From contig CAVTOR010000028.1 in assembly GCA_963736235.1 (NCBI GenBank), positions 16,715-80,714 of the forward strand: DNA of 64,000 nt, read 5' to 3'. The notes beneath the pieces are model-generated. The model did no database searches. It worked only from the letters and a program-made list of their open reading frames with translations, and was not told the origin of the DNA. The position numbers were made by a program, and so were the translations under genes. This document shows, piece after piece, positions 57,251 through 64,000 of the stretch. Positions within the stretch are counted from its first letter, which is position 1; the number at the start of each line of letters is the position of its first letter. Origin of the DNA: CAVORB01 sp963736235. Lineage in GTDB: Bacteria; Pseudomonadota; Gammaproteobacteria; Chromatiales; Chromatiaceae.

Positions 57251-58423
57251 ATGACCCGTCCGCTCGCCATATTCGCCGCGACCTCGGGACATAGCGGTGT
57301 CGACCGGGTGTTCTCCAATCTGGTACCGCAGCTCGACCGTTGGGGGCTGCGGGTGGACCTGCTGCGGATTCGCGGACACGGCCCGGATATCCCGCTCGAT
57401 GACCTCCGCAACTGCCGGCTCGTCGATCTCGGCGTCGCCCACGTCACCAGCAGCCTGCCGGCGGTCGCGCGTTACCTGCGCCGGGAGCGCCCGGCGGCGC
57501 TCTTGTGTGACAAGGACCGGGTCAACCGGGCGGCGATCCTCGCCCGCGCGCTGGCGCGCGTGGACACGCGGCTGGCCGTCCGTCTCGGCTCCACCATGTC
57601 CGTCAACCTCGCCCGCAGGAACCGCTGGGACCGATGGGTGCAGGAGACCTCGATCCGCCGACTCTATCCTCACGCGGACTGCATCATCGTCCCGTCACGG
57701 GGCGTGGCCGACGATCTGATCTCCTACCTGGGCGTCGCGCCTGGACACATCCAGGTGGTGCGCAGTCCGGTCCTGACGCCGCGGCTCGAGGAGCGCGCAC
57801 GCGAAGGCCTGGATCACCCCTGGTTCGCGCCCGGCGAGCCGCCCGTGGTCCTCGGCGTCGGCGAGTTGAGCTTTCGCAAGGACTTCCAGACGCTCGTGCG
57901 GGCCTTCGCCCTCGCTCGCCGACGGCGACCCTGCCGGCTCGTCATCCTCGGCCGGGGACGCTACCGCGAGGAGTTGCTGGCGCTGGCCGACGAGTTGGGC
58001 GTCGCCGCCGACCTCGATCTTCCCGGTTTCCGCGCCAATCCGTATGCCTACATGGCGCGCGCGGGGCTCTTCGTCCTCAGCTCTCGCTGGGAGGGCATGC
58101 CGGTCGCGCTGGTCGAGGCGCTCGCCGTCGGCACGCCCGTGGTCTCCACCGATTGCCCCAGCGGTCCCCGAGAGATCCTGGCCGGCAGCGGGCTGGGGGG
58201 GCTGGTCCCGGTGGGCGGGGTCGAGGAAATGGCGGATGCGATTACCCGCTGGATGGGGGTCGTTCCACCGGCAGCGGACTTTCGGCGCGCCATCCAGCCC
58301 TACCGGGTCGAGGTCAGCGCGCGGGAGTACCTGCGGGCGTTGGGATTTTCCCCAGCGGATCTGCCTGGGCTCGATGCAACCTCGGAGGGCGGGCCGTCCG
58401 GCTCGGGTCCATCGGGAAAATGA
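57251..58423 (+). CDS. Glycosyltransferase family 4
   Basis: 390 residues from ATG 57251. LAIFAATSGHSGVDRVFSNL, VVLGVGELSFRKDFQTLVRA and LFVLSSRWEGMPVALVEALA mark the GT-B fold and donor site; the E-x7-E pair lies in the last. The Pro/Ser/Gly-rich tail is unusual but short. The stop overlaps the next ATG. Confidence 0.9.
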   Translation: MTRPLAIFAATSGHSGVDRVFSNLVPQLDRWGLRVDLLRIRGHGPDIPLDDLRNCRLVDLGVAHVTSSLPAVARYLRRERPAALLCDKDRVNRAAILARALARVDTRLAVRLGSTMSVNLARRNRWDRWVQETSIRRLYPHADCIIVPSRGVADDLISYLGVAPGHIQVVRSPVLTPRLEERAREGLDHPWFAPGEPPVVLGVGELSFRKDFQTLVRAFALARRRRPCRLVILGRGRYREELLALADELGVAADLDLPGFRANPYAYMARAGLFVLSSRWEGMPVALVEALAVGTPVVSTDCPSGPREILAGSGLGGLVPVGGVEEMADAITRWMGVVPPAADFRRAIQPYRVEVSAREYLRALGFSPADLPGLDATSEGGPSGSGPSGK

Positions 58424-59337
58424 AGTCTACCTGGGTCTTCTTCCTCTACCTGCTGGTGTGCCTGGTGCTCGGCGCACTGCTCACCTATCCCGTCATGCAG
58501 ACCGGTTGGGTGGAGTCGGACCCCAACCGGGTCATGGGGAGGCTGGCGCAGGTCTTCATTCTGATCGGCCTGTGGCCTTTCCTGCGGTCCCTGGGGCTGA
58601 ACAACGCCGAGGCGCTCGGCTTCGGGGCGCGGCGACCGCTTTTTGTGCGATCCGTGGCACTGGGTTGGCTCATGGGGGTGGCGATCCTGCTGGTCCTGGC
58701 GCTTACCCTGCTCGCCCTGCAGGTTCGGGTTCCAGACGCCCACGGAGCGGATTGGCTTACGGACTTGTTGCGGAAGGCCTTGAAGGCCCTGGTCGGCGGT
58801 CTGCTGATCGGCCTCCTGGAGGAGACCTTCTTCCGCGGCGCCCTCTACACCGCCGTTCGCCGCCGCGGCAGCGTCTTGTCCGCCGTCTTCTGGACGGCGT
58901 TTCTGTACGCTCTGCTGCACTTCATGAAGCCCCATCCCCTGCCGGACGGGATGGCGCTCGATTGGGACGGGGTGGCGCACATGTTCGCGCACGTCTTCAC
59001 CGGGGTGTTCCAGTGGAAGCATGTCGATTCCATGGCCGCCCTGTTCCTGGTCGGGGTGTTCCTCGGGCTGGTGCGCGAGCGCACCGGTCATATCGGCTGG
59101 TGCATCGGGCTGCACGCGGGGTGGGTGCTCGTGATCCAGGTGACGCGGCATCTGACGGACGGCAACGACGCCTCCCTGTACGCGTTTCTGGTGGGTGACT
59201 ACGATGGCATGATCGGGTGGCTCGCCGCCGGCTGGATCGGCCTGCTCGCCCTCGGTTTCGGGATGCTTTCGCGGTCCGGACCGCTGGGCCGTGAGCGATG
59301 CCCAAAGAACCGCGAGGGGGAGGTTACGGAACCATGA
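58420..59337 (+). CDS. CPBP-family intramembrane metalloprotease
   Basis: 305 residues, about eight hydrophobic helices. The catalytic motifs are LLEETFFRGALYTA (EExxxR), LYALLHF (FxxxxxxH-type) and GLHAGWVLVIQ. Bacterial members process membrane peptides or act in stress response; the substrate here is unknown. It overlaps the GT4 gene upstream and tatD downstream by four bases each. Confidence 0.88.
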   Translation: MKSTWVFFLYLLVCLVLGALLTYPVMQTGWVESDPNRVMGRLAQVFILIGLWPFLRSLGLNNAEALGFGARRPLFVRSVALGWLMGVAILLVLALTLLALQVRVPDAHGADWLTDLLRKALKALVGGLLIGLLEETFFRGALYTAVRRRGSVLSAVFWTAFLYALLHFMKPHPLPDGMALDWDGVAHMFAHVFTGVFQWKHVDSMAALFLVGVFLGLVRERTGHIGWCIGLHAGWVLVIQVTRHLTDGNDASLYAFLVGDYDGMIGWLAAGWIGLLALGFGMLSRSGPLGRERCPKNREGEVTEP

Positions 59338-60122
59338 TCGACTGCCATGCCCATCTGGCTGATGAGTCTTTCGACGAGGACCGGGACACCGTTCGGCGGC
59401 GTGCGGCCGCCGCCGGGGTGTCGGCGGTGCTGGTGGTGGGCGAGGATGCCGAGGACAACGCCCGCGTGCTGCGCGTGATCGCCGGCGCCCCGGATGACGG
59501 CGCCCGCATGCTGCCCTGCCTCGGCCTGCACCCGGACCGCTTCGCCGACGACCTGCCGCTGCCCGGTCGCGCCGAGATCGACGCCGTCGTTGCCCAGATC
59601 CGGGATCAGGCCGGGGTGCTGGCCGCCATCGGGGAGGTGGGGCTGGACTACTGGTGCACCAAGGACCCGGAGCGCCGCCGGGCGCAGGGTTCGCTGCTCG
59701 AGGAGATGGCGGCCTTGTCGGGGGAGCTTGGCCTGGCGCTCAATGTCCACTCCCGCTCGGCCGGACACTACACGGTTGACCTGCTGCTCGCCGCCGGCGC
59801 CCAGCGGGTGCTGATGCATGCCTTCGATGGCAAGGCCGCCCACGCGGCGCGCGCCGCCGAGTCGGGTTTCCTGTTCTCCGTGCCGCCATCCGTGGTGCGG
59901 TCGGACCAGAAGCAGAAGCTGGTGCGCCGACTGCCGCTGGAGTCCCTGTGCCTGGAGAGCGACTCCCCGGTCCTCGGACCGGACCGGGAGGCCCGCAACG
60001 AGCCCGCCAACCTCGCGTTCGCCCGCGACTTCATCGCCAGCGCCCACGGCGTCTCGCCGGAGCGGGTGGACGAGGTGACCAGCGCCAACGCGCGGCGTCT
60101 TTTTCCGCGGCTGGCGAACTGA
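59334..60122 (+). CDS. TatD-family metal-dependent hydrolase (deoxyribonuclease)
   Basis: 262 residues. The TIM-barrel hydrolase signature residues are MIDCHAHLADESF (HxH), IGEVGLDYW (Glu), LNVHSRSAG, LMHAFDGKA and LESDSPVLGP (Asp). TatD enzymes cleave DNA and help repair and turnover. The ATG overlaps the stop of the protease gene. Confidence 0.9.
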   Translation: MIDCHAHLADESFDEDRDTVRRRAAAAGVSAVLVVGEDAEDNARVLRVIAGAPDDGARMLPCLGLHPDRFADDLPLPGRAEIDAVVAQIRDQAGVLAAIGEVGLDYWCTKDPERRRAQGSLLEEMAALSGELGLALNVHSRSAGHYTVDLLLAAGAQRVLMHAFDGKAAHAARAAESGFLFSVPPSVVRSDQKQKLVRRLPLESLCLESDSPVLGPDREARNEPANLAFARDFIASAHGVSPERVDEVTSANARRLFPRLAN

Positions 60123-60198
60123 AACCGGCGCCGGCACGACCCTCGCGCTCGGCCAACGGGCGTCGTGCCCCTGGCGGCGTGCTCCGAACCCTTCCCGG

Positions 60199-60918
60199 CT
60201 ACCAGGGCATCCTGGGGCGCATGACCCGATAAGGGTTGGTCATGGTGGTCGCGTTGCGGGGCACGTTGTACGACGTACCGCGCTTGTCGCTGGCGGCGGT
60301 CTGCACCGCGGTCTTTTCTTTCGGGAAACGCTCGACGGCCTCACGTATCGAGCCCAGGTCCGAGCGCATGCCCGAGACGTCTTCCCGCAGCGAGCCCACG
60401 GCGCTGTTCGTCTGGGCCATGCCCGAGGTCAGCGAGACCACCTCGCCGCGCACGGCCTGCACTTGCGGCGCAAGCCGGGAGAAGTCGTTGCCCACGCGGC
60501 TCAGGTCATGCGCCATGTATTCGAGCCGGGACCAGGACTCGAAGCCCAGGGCGGCGACCGCCGTCAGAGCCAGCAGTGCCAACAGCACGCCCACCCGGCC
60601 CGATGCCCGAGGGGTCTGGCCCGACGCCTGCAGCTGGCCTGCCTGCAAAGCCATCTCATCCCGTCGCCGCTCCAGCTCCTGCAACTGCCGCTGCAACTCC
60701 TCGGTCTGGCGCCGCCAGTTGGCATCGAGATCGGCGTTCATGCGGCGAAGCTCGGCGAGTTGCTCCGTCACTCACGTCGGCGTTGACGCCGGGGTTCCCC
60801 GCGGTGTCGTCCGCAGCGGATGCCTCCGGCTGGGACATCAACGTGGTCGAGCGCTGGGGTGACGTTGGTGCGGGCGCCGAGCGTGATGCCCCGGCGCTTG
60901 CTGGGGGTGTTGGCCATG
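60199..60918 (-). CDS. Membrane coiled-coil protein (5' end uncertain)
   Basis: From a GTG at 60771 the protein has 190 residues: a coiled coil (QTEELQRQLQELERRRDEMA), one membrane helix (VGVLLALLALTAVAALGFES), a second coiled segment resembling a tape of heptads (QVQAVRGEVVSLTSGMAQTN) and a basic tail. A different frame upstream, from an ATG at 60918 (MANTPSKRRGITLGARTNVT), probably belongs to it through a frameshift near 60775. I do not recognise the family. It could be an envelope or chromosome-tethering protein. Confidence 0.55.
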
Positions 60919-61195
60919 GTACTGCTCCTGGCTTACAGAAAAACGAGCATCAGAAGGGCGTAATGATCCCAACTCGGCGCTGGCGGATCAAACGGGCATG
61001 GTCCGATACCCGACGCCTCCGCGATATGGTGGGAGCTCCATTGCCGGCCGGTGGGACGGAGCGAACTTTCCGCCCGGAACCGACGACGGATGCCCCGGAG
61101 AGCGCCGCGAGGTAAGCTAGGGGCGCCATCCGATCCTCCGGATGGGGCGCCGAGCGGCGTACGCCGGCGGGGTCTGCCAAGCCGATCTCTTCACT
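60919..61195. other. Intergenic stretch without recognised features
   Basis: Divergent region between the coiled-coil gene and the JAMM-like lipoprotein gene. I see no strong promoter or repeat. Confidence 0.35.
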
Positions 61196-61741
61196 ATGCA
61201 AGTCAGCTCGGGTCAGAAGCGAATGATCGATGTCCCTGGGGCAGGGGCCGCCATGGTTCTCGCTGTAGCCCTGTGCGCCGGTTGCGCGACCAAGGCCACG
61301 GTTTCACGCCCCCCGGCTGGCATCCCGGCGTCGTCGGCGCATCACGCTGCGGACGTGCTCATCCAAGGCATGAGCTACACACGGGCGAGCAGCCGCGAGG
61401 TCGCCGGTTGGTGCTGGAACGACAAGGCGACGGGGCAACTGGCGCAGGTCGCAACGGCCCATGTCGGTGACTACGAGGGAGTCGGCGTGACCCTGCCCGC
61501 GGACTCTGGCGGCAGGCGTTACGTCTCCTGCTCCTGGCACACGCACCCCTGGGGCTCGCATGTCGTACCGGGACCGAGCAAGCAGGATCTGCGGAACTCG
61601 ATGCGCGGTGCCGTAAGCGGGATATCGCACTTCGTCCTGGATCAGCATGGTGTCTGGCAATACGCGCAGGGGCGGGTGATCGAGATGTGTCCATGGAACA
61701 GCGCCGGGAACGGCATCGATGCGGCTCGCTGCCGTTCCTGA
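61196..61741 (+). CDS. Lipoprotein with a JAB/MPN (JAMM)-like metalloprotease motif
   Basis: About 181 residues from ATG 61196, or 172 from ATG 61223; no ribosome site decides. The hydrophobic stretch AAMVLAVALCAGC ends in a lipobox-like Cys. The mature part has SWHTHPWGSHVVPGPSKQDL, matching the H-x-H-x(n)-S-x-x-D zinc motif of JAMM proteases, and HFVLDQHGVWQYAQG, the strand pair that follows in that family. It may be a cell-wall or protein peptidase. Known relatives act as DUF4329-like toxins or NlpC-linked peptidases, which is inference. Confidence 0.6.
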   Translation: MQVSSGQKRMIDVPGAGAAMVLAVALCAGCATKATVSRPPAGIPASSAHHAADVLIQGMSYTRASSREVAGWCWNDKATGQLAQVATAHVGDYEGVGVTLPADSGGRRYVSCSWHTHPWGSHVVPGPSKQDLRNSMRGAVSGISHFVLDQHGVWQYAQGRVIEMCPWNSAGNGIDAARCRS

Positions 61742-62048
61742 TTCTCGCACTCACCCTCGGGCGTGAGCAAGATCGTCCGAGGGGATGCCGATGCGGATGA
61801 AGGGCAAAAGGAAAGACCTGACCCTTTTTCCCATGCTTTTTTCCATGTTCGCAGTCGCTCATACGTCTGCTGGTTAACGCAACGTTAGGCAAAAAAAACA
61901 GTCGAGGCTGAAAGAAATAGATCGGCACCTTCGTCGATGTGCGAAGGAATCGTGAATGCGAGACCCAAAGGAGATGGAGGAAACAGTATGACAATCACGT
62001 TGGTGCAAACTGCCGCTAACTAAGGTAACCCAAACTAAGCCAAAGGCC
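61742..62048. other. Intergenic stretch with one arm of an inverted repeat
   Basis: About 307 bases with falling GC. The only feature is the 17-base sequence AAAAGGAAAGACCTGAC at 61806-61822, matched in inverted form at 62714-62730. Confidence 0.5.
61806..61822. repeat. Left arm of a 17-bp inverted repeat
   Basis: AAAAGGAAAGACCTGAC is the exact reverse complement of 62714-62730. The pair encloses the low-GC gene at 62049-62651. The sequence resembles the GGTCAGGTCTT-type ends associated with RAYT/REP elements, from memory. Confidence 0.6.
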
Positions 62049-62651
62049 ATGGATGTACAACAGCTGATAGAGTTTATAGAAGTTCTTAGAGGTAGAATCA
62101 GCGTTGAGGGTCTTGCTGCGATTCTGGCCCTAGTGATCTCACTTGTAAGTCTGGTTCGAACGAGGAAAACCAATTCCGATCTGATTCGATTTGAAACGAG
62201 GAATCACCAAAGAGAGTACAGGAGCGACGTGCAGGCACTAAGTACCGCATTTACTATGACTCAACTTACGATTTCTTCCTACGCTGATATAGTCAATAGG
62301 TCAAGAAGAAATGTAGAAATGATCCAACAGATCATAGAGGACCCAGTTACGGACCGCGAAATACAGCATAAGCTATCAGCAACATTCGGCAAGAGGGAAA
62401 AAGCGTTGACTGCGGCCCAAAACAGGACGGCTGAGCACGATGCATTTGTTGCGCAGTGCAGGAGTATATTGCAAGCCGCCTGGGATGTCGATGAACCAAC
62501 TCCGGAATTACACGGTAAAGTTCAGAAAGCTGTTTCTACGCTTAAAGACTTCTCAGATACCGTTAATCAGCTTATTGAATCATTGAGGCAGCAATTGTCT
62601 GAAGAATCGCTCTTGCTTGAGGGAATCAACGAAGGGTACACGCGGAAATAG
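62049..62651 (+). CDS. Low-GC membrane-anchored helical protein
   Basis: 200 residues. One hydrophobic helix (VEGLAAILALVISLVSLV, about residues 19-36) is followed by a soluble helical, coiled-coil-like part (STAFTMTQLTISSYADIVNR, TVNQLIESLRQQLSEESLLL). I do not recognise it. Its GC content is far below that of the neighbours and its codons are AT-rich, pointing to recent transfer. It is enclosed by 17-bp inverted repeats. Confidence 0.7.
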   Translation: MDVQQLIEFIEVLRGRISVEGLAAILALVISLVSLVRTRKTNSDLIRFETRNHQREYRSDVQALSTAFTMTQLTISSYADIVNRSRRNVEMIQQIIEDPVTDREIQHKLSATFGKREKALTAAQNRTAEHDAFVAQCRSILQAAWDVDEPTPELHGKVQKAVSTLKDFSDTVNQLIESLRQQLSEESLLLEGINEGYTRK

Positions 62652-62713
62652 ATTAATGCTCAAATATTTCTTGCACACGGAAAGCGATTGCCTAACAGAT
62701 CGAAAGGAACGGA

Positions 62714-62730
62714 GTCAGGTCTTTCCTTTT
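62714..62730. repeat. Right arm of the 17-bp inverted repeat
   Basis: GTCAGGTCTTTCCTTTT, reverse complement of 61806-61822. Confidence 0.6.
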
Positions 62731-62756
62731 TCCTCTGTTGAGCTAGACTCCCAGGT

Positions 62757-62910
62757 GCATCACTGGGGTCATGCATCACTGGGGTCATGCATCACTGGGG
62801 CCTGCATCACTGGGGCCTGCATCACTGGGGCCTGCATCACTGGGGCCTGCATCACTGGGGCCATGCATCACTGGGGCCATGCATCACTGGGGCCATGCAT
62901 CACTGGGGCC
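62757..62910 (+). repeat. Ten-copy 15/16-bp tandem repeat
   Basis: Ten units of GCATCACTGGGG plus TCAT, CCT or CCAT start at 62757, 62773, 62789, 62804, 62819, 62834, 62849, 62865, 62881 and 62897. Length classes are clustered (16,16,15,15,15,15,16,16,16), as expected from slippage. There are no spacers, so it is not a CRISPR. It lies 40 bases before a truncated RAYT transposase gene. Confidence 0.92.
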
Positions 62911-62950
62911 AGGTCTTGCAATCAAGCATTCTTGAACTACACTCCGGACC

Positions 62951-63034
62951 ATGTCCAGACCCCTCCGTATCGAGCTTGCCGGCGGTCTCTATCACGTTAC
63001 CGCGCGCGGTGATCGGCGCGAGGCGATCTATCAC
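62951..63034 (+). pseudogene. Truncated REP-associated tyrosine (Y1/RAYT) transposase
   Basis: The ATG at 62951 opens MSRPLRIELAGG, then LYHVTARGDRREAIYH, the unmistakable N-terminus of Y1_Tnp/RAYT proteins. After about 28 codons the similarity ends, and the HUH and catalytic Tyr regions are absent. The following DNA belongs to a broken glycosyltransferase read leftward, so the element was cut by deletion or rearrangement. Confidence 0.8.
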
Positions 63035-63039
63035 ACTTC

Positions 63040-63637
63040 TCCTGGCGCGGGATGGAAAAAGCTGAATGACCCAACGCAGTCCCATCGCCCCGAAAATGAG
63101 GGAGGCGGCGATGAGGATCCAGCCGGGTAGTATTTTCCCGACGCCAGGGCGACGGCGGCCCAGTTATCTGGGCCGGCCAGGATCAAGCGCAAAGGATGCT
63201 AGCAAGAGTGTGATGACCAGCGATGTCTCCAACCCGCCAACAGCAAATGTAACACTGTAAGGGGCTGCGGCCCACAGAAGAAAAGAGCAAGACCCGACGA
63301 GGACGGTGGGCTTTTTTCCACCGTGTAGCTTGTTCCAATCAGAAAAGAGGGTGGCTACTCCGGCCGTGTCGAACAACACGGGTTTGAGTATCCAGAAGCA
63401 CCAAGTTGGGGTAGGTCATCGGTGTTTAGCAGACAGGGACAGACCGGCAAGAATAAGGGTATAGAATGGGGTTGTGGTCCCCAGGACCATTTCGCCCAGG
63501 TTGAAAACGAGGCCATTGCCAATTGCTAGGTTGTGCGCGTAACGGAATGTGATATAGGCGTCATCTACAATGCGTGGTCCGGGAACCAGCCGCAGGATGA
63601 ACGCAAGTAGGGTAGGTAGAATGACAAGCCAGTTCAA
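63040..63637 (-). pseudogene. Membrane glycosyltransferase (RgtA/ArnT-like), frameshifted and truncated
   Basis: It begins at a TTG overlapping the upstream ATPase stop (TTGA): MNWLVILPTLLAFILRLVPG, then DDAYITFRYAHNLAIGNGLV, a hallmark of GT-C mannosyl/arabinosyl-type transferases (first-loop DD). After a break near 63400 it continues in another frame with LFDTAGVATLFSDWNKLHGG and SVTFAVGGLETSLVITLLLA, then shifts again near 63170 and is lost at the RAYT fragment. Only about 190 of the usual 500 residues remain. Confidence 0.7.
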
Positions 63638-64000
63638 GTGGCATTTTTCAATGCAGTGGCAATGCGCTGCATTTCGGTGGGAAGCGGCGAATCGTTCTTG
63701 CTCAGGGACAGCGGCATCCCTTGGGCCAAGGCCCGATTCTGCATGGGCTCGTGGGGGATCACAAAACTAACGGAACGCTTGAGACTGCGCTCAACGGCCA
63801 CTTTGGCAATCCGCCCTGGCCGCTGCAGGGTGATTCAGAAGCAAGTGTACCTTCTTGCCACTGACTCCCAGGTTGACCAGAGTTAGGAGGGTTGCTAACG
63901 TGCTCTGGATCGTGGCTATCTCGGGAGTCAGCACGAAAATGACCAGGTCCGCTCCTTGACGCGCCAACACAGGTGGGGTTGAGGACTGGTGGTGCATCCA
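63634..64000 (-). CDS. ParA/MinD-type ATPase, CpaE-like, C-terminal part (one frameshift, cut by window end)
   Basis: The 5' end lies beyond 64000. Visible parts are the middle of the ATPase fold (LARQGADLVIFVLTPEIATI) and KKVHLLLNHPAA, which shifts frame near 63822 (an extra A) to RIAKVAVERSLKRSVSFVIP. The end ALAQGMPLSLSKNDSPLPTE is the CpaE-type C-terminus. CpaE-like ATPases position type IVc pili or other surface machines. It is coupled to the broken glycosyltransferase gene downstream. Confidence 0.7.

Noticed and set aside
62757..62910. CRISPR array
   Set aside because: Units follow each other without spacers and are only 15-16 bases long; no cas genes are present.
62787..63065. A protein made of HHWGL pentapeptides
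   Set aside because: The reading is only a consequence of the 15-bp tandem repeat; part of the units are 16 bases long and break the pattern, and the rest overlaps the transposase relic.

Overview
The window is a GC-rich (by eye about two thirds GC) stretch of a Gram-negative chromosome. The gene order murJ-ribF-(island)-ileS-lspA, the Kdo and heptose genes waaA and hldE, and the pcm-rhodanese pair point to a gammaproteobacterium. A Chromatiales-like sulfur or phototrophic lineage would fit (DsrE-like protein, tungsten aldehyde oxidoreductase, diiron O2-binding proteins), but that is inference. A caution applies throughout: about 30 genes or gene joints carry one- or two-base frameshifts. They occur even in essential genes (ileS, hldE), and many fall at short homopolymers, so most are probably sequencing errors. 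Coordinates of such genes span all frames.

Layout. 1-1921: end of murJ, then ribF. 1922-7554: an accessory island splitting the usual ribF-ileS neighbourhood. It holds a RIO-type kinase, four copies of a REP-like palindrome, a reverse transcriptase with a translationally coupled small partner, a gutted type I methyltransferase (hsdM) with a four-helix-bundle gene inside, and a Phd/VapC toxin-antitoxin pair. 7555-13098: ileS, lspA, a glutamate-receptor-like potassium channel and a coiled-coil protein. 13189-19301: a block bounded by two direct copies of a three-hairpin element. It contains an aldehyde:ferredoxin oxidoreductase operon (four-cluster ferredoxin, W-pterin subunit, FAD subunit, MoaD-like protein, small protein), a diiron metallo-beta-lactamase-fold protein and a roadblock/LC7 protein. 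19523-23366: receiver-like/repeat protein, TPR-like protein, a second roadblock-like protein and a bacteriohemerythrin.

23367-34069: small secreted and unknown proteins, malic enzyme, a large FG-GAP/UnbV/Calx-beta secreted protein with a stand-alone copy of its last domain, and mgtE. Parts of the hemerythrin and mgtE 3' ends are duplicated about 8 kb apart. 34206-40474: thioredoxin/NHL lipoprotein, DsrE-like protein, moeA (which would serve the W/Mo cofactor of the aldehyde oxidoreductase), aqpZ, pcm and a rhodanese.

40468-58423: a lipopolysaccharide and surface-glycan locus. Reading leftward from 51883 it has an SGNH-type protein, an acyl carrier protein, an MBOAT acyltransferase, O-antigen ligase, glycosyltransferases, a deacetylase, hldE and waaA. 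Reading rightward are a GT2, an acetyltransferase-like protein, a beta-propeller protein, a methyltransferase and more GT4 enzymes. The carrier protein + MBOAT + SGNH trio resembles DltC/DltB/DltD without the ligase DltA and is my best candidate for a little-described system. 58420-61741: CPBP protease, TatD nuclease, a coiled-coil membrane protein and a JAMM-like lipoprotein. 61742-64000: low-GC and mobile-element debris (inverted repeats, a ten-copy 15/16-bp tandem repeat, a truncated RAYT transposase), then a broken membrane glycosyltransferase and a CpaE/MinD-like ATPase cut by the window edge.
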